Below are positions 1-10,153 of a DNA stretch of 58,539 bases, in pieces (the first letter of the stretch is position 1; the number at the start of each line of letters is the position of its first letter). The stretch is from Beroe ovata. Lineage: Eukaryota; Ctenophora; Nuda; Beroida; Beroidae. The notes under the pieces are model-generated. The model saw only the letters and a list, made by a program, of their open reading frames with translations. It was not told the origin of the DNA and ran no database searches. The stretch covers positions 156,249 through 214,787 of the forward strand of contig CAMPET010000030.1 of the NCBI GenBank assembly GCA_946803715.1, read 5' to 3'. A program made the position numbers and the translations under genes.

Positions 1-543
1 CCTTCAAGTTCATAACTCAATCATCGCTGATCACTGTAAGTCAAATTCAAAATATGGGCTCTTACCAAATCCATCGCCCTAATTTTATCACAACTCTTAG
101 GTTTTTTCGGTTTCGTGACCCCCCCCCAACCCTGCCCCTTACCCACAGGATACTTCCAAACCCTAACACGAGGGTTAAAATCGCGATTAAGTGGAAAAAT
201 GACTGGTCACGTGACCAAATCAGTTTATCGCCCCTAACTCGCAAGGGAAGCATTTTTACCCTACAAGTACATCACAAAAATAAGAATTTTCAAAGAGATA
301 AGGGCGATTAATTTAGTACGAGTGCAAAATATGTTGTCAACGGCTGAATAAAAGTTGGAGAAAACCATTACGGCACTCTAAAGATTGTACTGTTCTCTTG
401 TACTGTTCTTTTGATACTTTTTAAAGATTGTCTCTGTAGGTACACAAAACAATAATCCAATATGAATACGATGGCTATCAGTAATAGTAATACCAAGTTT
501 CGATATTGTTGCGAATAAATAAAACAAGTTGGCGCCTTCCTGT

Positions 544-768
544 CTATCTACGTCTCCGGTCGCCTCTGCGGCCAGGTGATCGTCTGGGCGGTGATCGTCC
601 TCTACCACCAGCTGGCGACTTGGCAGCTCGCCCAGCAGCCGGTGCCGACCGATCTGGTGTTCTCCAGCGAGGTACAGCGCGCGGCTTCACAAACTCTGAC
701 TCTAGTTCCGGCTCGGGGATGAAGTATCGCGGTTTCGCTTTGCTCCTTTCCTCGGCTCGGGTCTTTGC
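544..768 (-). CDS. ACIN1: Acinus last exon, Arg/Pro/Ser-rich tail
   Basis: The acceptor TTCCCCAG precedes 768. The exon encodes 74 residues beginning AKTRAEERSK, with the segment PRYFIPEPELESEF, then a basic tail of RSPPRRSPGRRGDRRRR type before a TAG stop. Acinus proteins end in a basic RS/RD-rich region, as here. The stretch is much richer in G+C than its surroundings. The opposite strand also reads open with good codon use, which could mislead gene finders. Confidence 0.85.
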   Translation of the reverse strand, partial: AKTRAEERSKAKPRYFIPEPELESEFVKPRAVPRWRTPDRSAPAAGRAAKSPAGGRGRSPPRRSPGRRGDRRRR

Positions 769-3700
769 CTGGGGAATAGTGAGACATGAAACATCAGTGC
801 ACCAAATTGAAACAGTCAATGCTAATCATGCACCATTCCAAATTACACTTCAGTAACAGCTCTTGTACCTGTTTTTCTGTGAGAGGAAGCCAGTAGATGC
901 TGGGGACTGCGACAGTTTTCTTGAACAGGTCATCCAGCATCGTCCCTTTCTCTTCAACTGGCTCTGATCGCAGTGAAATGAGTAAAATAACAAAAATAAA
1001 GATAATATTGCATAAACTGCTTTACGAGTCAATTACATCACACCTTTCTCCTTTTTCGGTTTCTTCCGTTTCTGCTCCTCAATGACCTGAATATCGATAC
1101 TATCTCCGATGAGCTCACCGTCAGTTTCACTGTACATCTGCCAAGGAAAGACTTGGTTCGAAAAGGTGATCTCAGAAGTTTTGTCACGCTTGACTATGAT
1201 GTGATTTATTATCAGTTGTGATATACCGATCCACACAGATCACAATTACATCTGTAATTAATACCAGCCTGGACAGGTATAACGTGATTGAGCAATGGGT
1301 ATCTGTGATCGTCGGTCGACCATGATTCACATCCATGGAAACTTGGTGATTTAAAACCCTCATAGTAGTGTTTCTTACAAGTATAAACTACTTAGGTTAC
1401 CATACCCATGGTTATGCTACAGAAATGGCTTGTTGTGACTATGGACTGGTCCGTGCATCTTTGAACACTCAGTTCATATCATCTCATTCGCACATCTGCG
1501 TGGTTTGCATTCGCACCATCCTCCACTTTAAGGGGATGATATCGATTGTCCGAGAAACGCGCGATCCCCCTTTTGTTGGATAAAGTCCGCCTCTGAAATA
1601 GTTTCGAGGAGCGCGTTCAGCTGGCATGAGTTAGATGATTGTCCGGCAGACATGATTCCTTCGGGTCCAGCCCTTCCTCCGACCATTAAATGAGCTTATA
1701 AGTCCCATTCGTTTTGATGCCATGATTACATTGAGATGAATAACGAATGAATGTCCCGATGAAGAGATAGCAATGTCCAAGGTGGATAGCTATCATCTGA
1801 TGGCAATGTCCGTATCAATATGTTAGAGACATCAGCAGTAGCTACTGCTCTTGAAGTAGCCAGTTCTCGTGCAGGACATCAGATTAACCGGAGACGATGC
1901 ACGTCCAGATGTTATGTGGGGGTTGCAGAGGGTCTTCGTTAAACACAGTCACATAAAGCCACAATTTCTATAGATTTGGAGAGGTGTGGGTTTAGTTTAT
2001 ATCATAGTGGATCTAAAAACCTAGGCAGTTAAGAATTACGCAAACCCTCCAAGATCGTGTACAGAAGCATCTATAATTCCACCGACTTTACTCACTCTCT
2101 CGTCCTCAGCATAGTCAACTATCAGTCGTTTAGGGCTGGTAGAGGGCCACACTGCTCCGTGTAGCGATTCTCGGGCTCGGGCTGCCTCCTCCAGCGTTGA
2201 GAACTGAGGTGAAACGTGAATATTTACTATTTCCCCTCAATTTGATTGAGCCTGTTATCATATCACGAGCCTGTAATAGTATTACAGGCTCGTAGTCATA
2301 CGTGTTCAAAAGAACCATGTTATCACGCATTATGAGCTTACCACGACGTAGCAGCGAGATTTGATAGTACTGATCCATATACTCTTAACTTTGCCACAGT
2401 GTGACAGCATCGTCTGATAGCGAGTTGTTGTTAATGAATACATAGCGATACATGTCTACAAGAGAATTACACACGGCGGATTATATACAGTGGTCTGAAA
2501 CGCACCTTGAGTTGGAGAACTGTGAAAGGTCGGATAAGATTGGTGATAAGGAGGGCTCTGTTCTCTTCTTTCCTCGAGCGAGGTGGTGGTTCGAGTGGCG
2601 GGTCTGGGAACGCCGTCGGCTCCCTTCCACTGTCTGAATGAGAATGTTATAGAGGGGATATGGAACACCTCTACAGATATTTTAACACATGGACACATTT
2701 CTACCTCTAGTGTCATCCACCATCTCTGAATTCCCGTCGTTTTCGTTATCTGACTCAGGCTCGAAGTCAAGATCTTCTTCATCTCTCCTGGCTGATCTCT
2801 TCTTTGTTTCCCCCGATGTTGTTCGTATCTCATGTCTTGATCTCCGACTACGAGTTATACTCGCTTCAACAGCTTCATCCTCCTTTGTTAACTTCACTTC
2901 TATCAAGTCCTATGGTTAAAATGGAATATAGCCAAGTATAAAGCGACAGAGCGCGCTGCGCGCACTCCCTCATAGAATGCTGGAAAAAGTGAGACTTGGG
3001 GTCCTTTCATCACGAGAAAAGACAAAGTGATGTCCCCGCGTCCGCGTACTATAGAAGATGTTTTTGTGACTTGTAACAAGCCGCGCCGCAAATTTCAGCA
3101 TTCCATGCGTAAAGCCGACATTATTTGGGCGTGGCAGGAGGTTGGTTATGTTCCTTAATGATATGCGGCCTAGCAACTCCGAAATATGATACCCATCGAT
3201 AGACAATCATTTCCGAGTCATATCCGGCCGCAAATCCCAGGTCACACATTTGTCACTCTTTTGACACAAGTCCCGAAAAACATCAACTCCCGCACACAAG
3301 AGCTAACCTTGAGCAGTCCAGTTGATATGAGATTACGAACAAGTTTGGAGTTCCATTGTATCTTGGGCTTTTCTGTGTCCGCCTCTGGTTCTGTATACTC
3401 TCTGTTGTGAATCTTTGGGGGCTGAAATATCTACGTGATAACTAGGCCCGAATAAACGTGGACAACATGGATGATTTAAGTATCTTTCATGAAGGAAGAG
3501 TCATGGTATGGGATTTTTTGGATGAGTTCTCATGAGATATGGATTATGGTATTGGCCGTTGGGCCGTGATTATAAGCAATAGAGTAACAGATGCTCGGTG
3601 ATCGACTACTGACCGGGCCCGCTACTTTCTTAGGAGCAGGTTTCGGAACATCTCCCTGTGTTACAACTTCCTGTGTTACAACTTCCTTCATTTCTGCAAT

Positions 3701-5135
3701 TGGTATCAGAGAATATGAAATCAATCGAATCAAGTTTTCTGTAATGTAATGGCCGTGAAGTCAATCATATACATTGCCTATGAAAACAACAGACACTTTT
3801 CCCTACCATCTACTTTAGGCTTCTCGCTGCCAAGTAAATCATTTTCGAATTGGTTGGATGTCAGTTCGATCGTATCATCTACAACTGCTACTGCTTCCTC
3901 ATGTGTGTCACCGTTTGTTTGTTCATCCATGGGTTGGACATCACCCCCATCACTTTGATGTGTCTCATCACTTGGCTGTTGTGCATCACTCTCCAGTGGA
4001 GCATCACTCTGTGCCTGTTCATCACTGTGTCGGTCAGCATCACTTAGCTGTTGAATAGCACTCGGCTGATCGGTTTCCCCAACATCCATACTTGATGTGT
4101 CATCCGTAACCTTACCATCTACTCCCTAGTAAAAATTCATAATTATATATTGACACATGAATTGAATTGAATGCTAAAATTCGTTTGATCAATAGAAAAG
4201 CTGTCTTGTGACAGAGTAAACGAAGGAACAATCATCGTTGACCCTAAGTGGAATCAACCTGCTTCTTTTCATCAGAACTCTCATTCTTATCACCATCTTC
4301 ACTTTCTTCTCTATCCCCTTTTTCATCTTCACAAGAATCACTACTTTCACTCTGTTCTTTATCAACTGCAGAAATGACCCACGTTTTTAGTTACTCCAAA
4401 TAGATGTTTCTGTTTTCATAAACAGCAAATTACCAAATTATCAACAGCCAATTATCAAACTGGGAATGGCAGTGGGAATTTTCACATTTACCTTTGTTTC
4501 CTTGTTCTGGGGAGGAAGCCACCTGAGGTAAGGTTTGAGTGTTTAGTCCCTTTTCTAGTGAGAAATGACAGACCTGCAGCATTGGTATTGAGACCAAGTT
4601 TTAGAATTGCTGCATTAAAAAGTGCTCTTATCATTTCTTAATTAAATCTTTGCTTATTATACCTATTAGAAATCACTGAACAGATTTTCTCAAAAAGAGC
4701 ACAAATGTCAAATTGAGTCAATATCCAAAGTTTGTTAGATTGAAAGTTAACTTTCTAATTCAATTTCTATTAACTTTCATTTCTAAACAGAACAGATAAG
4801 ATCATCATTACAGTTATCTACCTCTCCTGCTTGTTCTTCTCCTGATTGCTCTTCTCCTGGTTCTTGATCTGAAGCAAGTGCGCAATGAGAAAATGCAATT
4901 ATACGCTTTTCTGAACTTATTTATCAGGGTTAAAGCTCAACTACTAGCAATTTTGTAGTGCACGAATTTGTCATTATATTCACCTAATGAGCTATCAATT
5001 TTACTGGCATTGGTTTCTGAAATAATCTCAAGTTAAGGTTCTATAATCAAAGGATGAAACAAATTTTTCAGAAAGCAATATGACCAACAATAACTCACTG
5101 TTCAGACTCTCTTCAAAGTCAAGAGTTACATCCAT
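544..5135 (-). CDS. ACIN1: Acinus (apoptotic chromatin condensation inducer) homologue, 15 coding exons, 581 aa
   Basis: Acinus is a nuclear RNA-binding protein of the ASAP complex (Acinus, RNPS1, SAP18) and of the exon-junction-complex periphery, acting in splicing. Reading splice sites gives these exons on the minus strand: 5135-5099, 5016-4984, 4868-4822, 4522-4492, 4365-4259, 4125-3807, 3693-3614, 3421-3308, 2909-2705, 2633-2506, 2413-2342, 2203-2096, 1188-1044, 963-869, 768-544. All phases agree and the sum is 1746 nt. Residues 1-190 are acidic and low complexity (Glu/Asp/Ser/Gln). About 270-320 is an Arg/Ser then Asp/Glu stretch. About 351-427 is the RRM. 484-504 is the RNPS1/SAP18-binding motif, and the tail is Arg/Pro/Ser-rich. 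The start is the first ATG of exon 1. I see no N-terminal SAP domain, which long vertebrate isoforms have. Exon 13's acceptor is weak: AAG at 1189-1191 keeps phase, and a TAG five bases upstream does not. Identification is strong; single boundaries could be wrong. Confidence 0.9.
869..963 (-). CDS. ACIN1: Acinus exon carrying the RNPS1-SAP18 binding (RSB) motif
   Basis: This 95-nt exon encodes MLDDLFKKT followed by SIYWLPLTEKQ (residues about 484-507). The L-D-D-L-F-[RK]-K-T ... P-x-[IL]-Y-W-L-P-L-T pattern is the short motif with which Acinus binds RNPS1 and SAP18 to form the ASAP complex. The acceptor is ATCAG before position 963 and the donor is GTACAA after 869. The preceding exon ends in one base and this one starts with two, so the phase fits. 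Confidence 0.9.
2096..2633 (-). CDS. ACIN1: Acinus RRM, encoded by three exons
   Basis: Exons 2633-2506, 2413-2342 and 2203-2096 together encode an Acinus-type RNA recognition motif. The first carries LLITNLIRPFTVLQLK, which matches the conserved Acinus beta1/alpha1 element (an N-L-[IV]-R-P-F-T core followed by Q-L-K). The second carries SIWISTIKSRCYVV, the RNP1-like strand in which Acinus has W-I-x-x-I-K-S-x-C-[FY]-V. The third continues FSTLEEAARARESLHG and ends DYAEDER, the alpha2 and beta4 elements. All three introns are phase 0 on their inner sides. This is the decisive evidence for the Acinus call. Confidence 0.92.
2265..2293. repeat. Perfect inverted repeat inside an Acinus intron
   Basis: Two 14-nt arms (ACGAGCCTGTAATA and its exact complement) are separated by one base. 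They sit inside the 138-nt intron between the second and third RRM exons. Transcribed from either strand it would fold into a perfect hairpin. Confidence 0.8.
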
Positions 5136-5449
5136 AGTTCTGTTAAGTAGGGGAAGTATGTATTGATGTAATTACTATTGTAGAAACAAAATGACCCTTT
5201 GAAATCATGTGCAAACAAGGTTCAGTAAGCTTATCAACCTCTATTCAGAAAGCTCAGCTGCATAGAAGGTTAAGTCAACTTTGCATCCAATCAATTATGG
5301 ATAAGCAAAGATTAGGAACCTTAGTAAAAATATCTTATCTCACATTAGAAGAATGAAATTCTAATAATAAGAAAAGAAAACAGAGAATAAATTAGACGCC
5401 TACTGCGTCATAAATTGACAAACAACATAAAACAAAGCATCAAACATAT

Positions 5450-5670
5450 ACATATATTTCACATGCTTCAGTGATTGATGAGGTTTACATAAATTCATAA
5501 TCTCTAGGAAGTCACAAATGGATAAACAGACATATTTCACATGACAAGTCATATTTCATAGCATTTGCATTACGACATAACTCCGGTACGGCTTTATGTT
5601 GCCCTCACAGGGATTAAGCGGCTTTGAACTTTCAGCATTGTTTAGCACTAGACCTGTGCTAGAATACTTC
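5450..5670 (-). pseudogene. 3' end of a Penelope-like retroelement, 5'-truncated copy
   Basis: Read on the minus strand, this stretch matches the plus-strand stretch at about 8075-8310 base for base over long runs. Both have TTTTCATACAGAAGTATTC, then CTAGCACAGGTCTA, then the 'gagggcaacat' segment and the AAATATGACTTGTCAT segment. The plus copy continues a GIY-YIG-bearing Penelope fragment, so this one is the end of the same element family. Its translation is KYSSTGL, then LNNAESSKPLN. The body upstream is missing and (TTATC)n abuts it. Confidence 0.6.
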
Positions 5671-5683
5671 TGTATGAAAAGTG

Positions 5684-5711
5684 TTAAGATAAGATAAGAT
5701 AAGAATTTATG
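5684..5711 (-). repeat. (TTATC)n microsatellite tail
   Basis: AAGAT-type repeats on the plus strand read TTATC on the minus strand. They lie just downstream (minus sense) of a LINE C-terminal coding remnant. A short tandem repeat at the 3' end is typical of several LINE families, so I read this as the element's tail, though about 150 nt of non-coding sequence intervenes. Confidence 0.45.
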
Positions 5712-5874
5712 GTATAAACCATCACACATTTCAAGAAAATTTCATCAATACAATCTCAGCCACTAAAAAAAGGCCACCTTTTGCAAAGGTGTCCACTACC
5801 CATTATCACTAGGAAAGAAGAATACTTTTAATAAATGTTAATTTCTTTTCTTCTAGATACCTGAGGATGAGCCC

Positions 5875-6235
5875 TCAGGTATTCATTAAATCTATCTTTG
5901 TTGGAAAGGTAATTACCTCCTTCAATTTTGCTAATAACTTGAAGAGAGACATACAAAAACTGCTAGGATTCAGTGTTACAGAAGACTTCTTATACTTGTC
6001 TAATGCAACCTTAAAGATATCAATGGTTGAAGCATTTCTAACAGTTAGTGTTAAATTGTTCCAATATTCTCTAATTCTTTCAGATATAAAATTGTCATCA
6101 AGCTTTGTTATGCCATGACAAGATTTGACTAATGGTTTCCTATAAGTTAACAAGCTTCTCCTACATCTACCCAGTTTAAATAATTTCTGCCCATATTCAA
6201 CTTTATTGTTCACTATCAAGTCACCTCTCAACCTT
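5875..6235 (-). pseudogene. C-terminal remnant of a non-LTR retrotransposon reverse-transcriptase protein
   Basis: The minus-strand frame begins RGDLI, continues KLFKLGRCRR and FISERIREYWNNL, and ends with a NASTIDIFKVALDKY-type segment. This is the pattern seen after the RT domain in CR1/L2/Jockey-like LINE proteins: an R-L-R-G-D-L-I start, a block of form R-[IV]-x-x-x-W-N-x-L, then F-K-x-x-L-D. The catalytic RT core is absent, so this is a 5'-truncated copy. The family assignment rests on motif memory only. Confidence 0.6.
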
Positions 6236-6384
6236 CTCTCAGCTAAAGAAGTAAGATCTACTCAGCTAAAGAAGTAAGATCTGTGCACACGCTGCGCACC
6301 CCTGTTCTAGTAATGTAGTGTTCTACTGAACTGAAAAGTCGTAGAAAGGAGACGCGCAGCGCGCGCGGAGCATTTGGGTCACTT

Positions 6385-6498
6385 TGTCGGGCGATGCCAG
6401 ACCGCTGATGCAAGCCGCGAAGCGGCTTGCGTCTGAGAATAAGTTTGAGCCGCGCGCGAAACGAAATTCTCGACAGGGTCTATCATCGATCGACAAGG
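6385..6498 (+). repeat. Dispersed repeat with GC-rich hairpin, copy 1
   Basis: Copy 1 matches 54026-54154 nearly throughout. Shared landmarks are GACCGCTGATGCAAGCC, an internal hairpin (GCAAGCCGC / GCGGCTTGC), GAATAAGTTTGAGCCGCGCG and an end in ATCGATCGACAAG. A partial copy follows at about 6701-6751, and a divergent one lies at 52541-52627. No coding capacity is seen. Confidence 0.75.
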
Positions 6499-6763
6499 GT
6501 CACTCATATGCGGAACGGGGTAACACCCACGTCACTCGTCAAATGACCAAGCATTGTCGAAAATGCCAAGCCCAAGTTGAATAATGAACAAGAAAATATG
6601 AATATGGCTTTTATAACGATCATGAGATGAGTTCTAAAAGTTTAACTTTGTAGCTAGATTACTCCTGTTCCTCCCGTTGTTGTCAAATGATGCTTTTCCC
6701 CTGATGCAAGCCACAATTAAAATTCTCAACAAGGTCTATTATTGGTCAACAATACCGTTGCTA

Positions 6764-7404
6764 CAGTGGGGGGNTAGCCCAAAATTGTGATTGTCCACCC
6801 TACAAATACAGAACTTGACGTCTGGCTTCTGGGGACTGCGCCCCCAGACCCCTGCTTCTACTTTAAACTGCTTCTACTTAAAATTGAAGAAACACATTGA
6901 TTTAAAACTACCTGTGATACTGGAATACTACTTTCTATACAATGTGATGTTGTTCTATATCAGCGCAGTGCCCCAAGACTTGTTTATTTCCAGTGTAACA
7001 AAGCAATAAATGCAAAATTTTGAAGGATTTCACCTTATCCAACAGAACTTAATCTCTGGCTTTGGGGGGCTGTGCCCCCAGACCCCTGCTCCTGATTAAA
7101 GATGATACTCTGCTTTTGTTTCAGTACCTTGAGATATCTCATATCGGGCACTGCCCTAAAATCACTACATTTCCATTGCTATGACATACAATAAAAAGAT
7201 AAAAGCCATGTACCCTGCAATTCTAATGAGTATCTAACGCCTCAGATAATCGCATTTTCTTCAGTTCTTCACTCTTGCATAGCTTTTCTGCTCCTCTTAT
7301 TTTTTGTTACTGTGATATATTCTTTTATACCAGATTTCATCTGCAACTCGACTTGCTTTGATCCACAAGGGCCCCCCCAGAAAAATTGTCTGGCTATGTG
7401 CCTG
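6764..7404 (+). mobile_element. Non-autonomous hairpin-rich element, copy A
   Basis: This stretch aligns over about 640 nt with 44317-45022. Both copies contain repeated GGGGCTGCGCCCCCAGACCC hairpin motifs and the shared strings GTGATACTGGAAT, CAGTGCCCCAAGAC, GGATATCTCATATCGGG-like and TTGCTCCTCTTATTTTTTGTTA. Ends are CAGTGGGG...TAGCCC and TGGCTATGTGCCTG, which look like degraded terminal inverted repeats. I could not find a clean target duplication and see no encoded protein. Confidence 0.65.
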
Positions 7405-7674
7405 CACTGAACGTAGACAACCTCCAATTGCCTTTTCCAACTTCGAGGTAGCGGTATCCATTAAGGGTAGCTTCAGGTATACTTTGAGCTGTTCTGGTCC
7501 GTACATAGGGTCCTTGGATTTGGTACATGTGTAAACATTGTCCAAATATCTTTTTATCTGCCCATAAATGAAACATTCTGTATAACTGTTCATCTTCATC
7601 ATCGATTTGACACTTTCGATCTCAGTATGCCACAAATGATACGAACTAGACAACTTCCACGCCTTATCAATCAA
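7405..7674 (-). pseudogene. Penelope-like element coding fragment, inverted
   Basis: The minus-strand frame contains MYGPEQLKVYLKLPLMDTAT, then KLEKAIGGC. A near-identical protein segment is encoded in the opposite direction at 7692-7770, so two copies face each other about 200 nt apart. The K-L-P pattern followed by a basic helix resembles the linker before the GIY-YIG domain of Penelope-like elements. Only a fragment is present. Confidence 0.5.
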
Positions 7675-7691
7675 CCAAATCCACGGACTCT

Positions 7692-8310
7692 ATGTACGGA
7701 CCAGAACAGCTCAAAGTATACCTGAAGCTACCCTTCACGGATACCACTACCTCGAACTTTGAAGAGACGAATGGATGTTGTCTACCTTCAATGGGTGCAG
7801 GAGGGATACCACTAGTCGTCATCAATCAATACAGCAGAATCATGAACTGGTTCAGTGATAAGGACAAAACCCCTCAACTCATCCAGCATAACGTGGTGTA
7901 CAAAATACTGTGTTGGTGTGGTAAGTTTTACATTGGTGAAACTGAATACAATCTGATCTAGCAATTAGAAGGTCATCAGAAATCAACTGGTAAAAGCTAA
8001 TTCTATACACACCATCAGTATAGATGACTTAGAAATTCTGGGACAAATGGACTAATTCCGCATCAAGTACTTAGAAACAATTTTCATACAGAAGTATTCT
8101 AGCACAGGTCTATCGCTAAACAATGCTAAAAGCTCAATGCTGCTTAATTCATTCAACATCCCAGTGAGGGCAACATGAAGTCATACGGGAGAAATGTCAT
8201 TATGCAAATACTATAAAATATGACTTGTCATTTGAGATATGTTTGTATATCTGCTCGTGATCTCCTAGAGATAATGAAATTATGTATACTTTATCATGAA
8301 TTGTTATAAG
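7692..8310 (+). pseudogene. Penelope-like retroelement remnant with GIY-YIG endonuclease
   Basis: The frame from 7692 reads MYGPEQLKVYLKLPF, then NVVYKILCWCGKFYIGET, which is a GIY-YIG nuclease start (V-Y-K-I-x-C-x-C ... Y-I-G-E-T). A stop follows soon after. Beyond it come DDLEIL, another stop, then KYLETIFIQKYSSTGLSLN, the C-terminal part of the same domain in these elements. Penelope-like elements encode a reverse transcriptase fused to this nuclease. Here no RT is seen and at least two stops interrupt the nuclease, so the copy is dead. A GAATT microsatellite lies just beyond its end. Confidence 0.65.
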
Positions 8311-10153
8311 ATATACACGTGACTACGTGATAACTCTAATGTCATGAATTATTGAATTGAATTGAATTGAATAATTTTGACATGAATCAACACTAATATT
8401 CACTTAAGACTGATGCCTACAAGACTTCACTAGTAAGTACCCCAGTCTGGGCACCCAGAATAAAACATAATAAAATAATAATAATAAAATAAGGTGGTTT
8501 ATACACAGTAACGAGGAAACATAATAAATGTCATATATTTATATAACAACTTAATATTTATATAACAACTTAATCGAAAATTCCACAAAGACTCGCAACT
8601 CTGTTTTACTTGGAACCTTGAACAGTGGACAGATAACATCCGGCAAATCTAACTTGCCTGGCAATGCTCATAATAATTGATCGCGGCGCGCGAAATTGGT
8701 AGGTATGAAATTTCCGATAACGGTTTTTATTGGCGTATCCGCGGCGTAACGCTCCGCATGTAGCTATACCTCGCGGCTCGCGCTCAAACGCTTTCAAACG
8801 TTCATGCAAAGCGCCGCGCTGCAGAGCTGCGTTTCTGTTGTCAATCGATGATATAGTTGCTAGAGCAAGATCATGAGAGACATCTGCCGTGCCCTGAGAG
8901 CCTGGTTAGCAAAGGAGGGAAAATTAACAAGGATGTGATGATAATCTATCAATTACTGTCAATCATGTGCATTTCTGTCTTTGGATATGATTTCCGTTTG
9001 AATAGGAACCAATAACTATAACTATAAGTTCGATAGNTCGGCTGATTACGTAATATGTGAACGGTCCCTAAAAAGTGCAACTCATCCTTTTCGTCTTTTT
9101 AAACATGTGTAACACTACTTATTACAATAAAATTTGAGAAGCAAGGGCCACACCTTGATCCATCCATTCTAATAGTCAGTGTAATGATATGATATCCCAC
9201 GTTTTTTATATTATACTAGAAAACCCGCCAAGGGGACGTGATACACTACCCTTTGGAAAGACAACAGGAACATGACCTGCGATCAAAATCCAGGATACTT
9301 TTTGAACCAATGATTTTATGAAGGAGCACTTGATCACAATTCGGCCATTTCTTCGAATAAGCACAGAAAATGGTGCTTGCCCGGTTGTCTGACTTTCTTT
9401 CTTTGTTTCAATTTGCGTAATGTATTGTTATTGAAAGTACATCGTACTTTACCATGAGTCGAAAAGAATAACTGCAGAGCAGAGGCAACAACTGTAAACT
9501 CAAGAGGAATTTGACCTCGAATCAGAACCTACTTGCATTCATTCCATCAATGTAAACTAAAACATTATCAAAGCACCATCATCAGAAATGAGCTCCCGAT
9601 TCACTATTATTACAGTAGCAGCACTTATCCATGGCAACGCGCACTTTAACTTCAAAATCAGCACGTGCATTTAGTGACGGACATACAGAAATAAAGACAG
9701 ACAAACAACCAAATTATAATATAGATCCCGTTGTTTATTTATTAGAGATTAACCTAAGATTATTAGATTAACCTAAGATTATTAGATTAACCTAAGAGCA
9801 GTCTCCTTGCTATGATTCATCAAATTGAATTATATTTTGTATTATATAGGTTTGATTTATTGAATAAATCAGAGATAAGGTTTTTTAAAAATCTTATTGT
9901 CACAAATTTTTATATGACAAGCTCAATGTTGTTGCTTTGTTTTTATTGGTCAATTGTTATGAATTTATATAGTCTGTTTTGAACTCTTCTCGTTCATTTT
10001 AAAAGACTCTTTCCTTTGTTCAAACAATTGTTGAAAGCTGTAGTTGATTGAAGGCAGCCCAAGTAAATGATGCACTCCAAGGATTTTAGAAATATTCTTG
10101 TTTTGGACAGGTTTATAAGTTAGAAATTCTAACCAATCATCAAAGGTAGCCAA
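8311..10153. other. Gene-free stretch upstream of the PCGF gene
   Basis: I see no convincing exon on either strand. The stretch holds TGAAT repeats near 8354-8374, a duplicated TTATATAACAACTTAATA segment near 8540-8572, and three tandem copies of a roughly 17-nt ATTAGATTAACCTAAG unit at about 9747-9796. One unresolved base lies at 9037. The 300 nt before 10154 are AT-rich and may hold the promoter, but I see no clear TATA box. Confidence 0.5.

Noticed and set aside
506-856. Long plus-strand frame with hydrophobic GC-rich coding look
   Set aside because: It is antisense to the Acinus last exon, which has the right motifs, splice site and stop; upstream in-frame stops and no start support the plus frame.
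1240-2095. Possible extra Acinus exon between the RRM and the basic segment
   Set aside because: Several short acceptor-like sites exist, but none leads to a frame with recognisable content, and direct joining of 2096 to 1188 keeps phase.
2970-3206. 78-codon minus-strand frame within an Acinus intron
   Set aside because: It lies between two well-defined exons, has no splice context and includes a GC-rich repeat-like insert.
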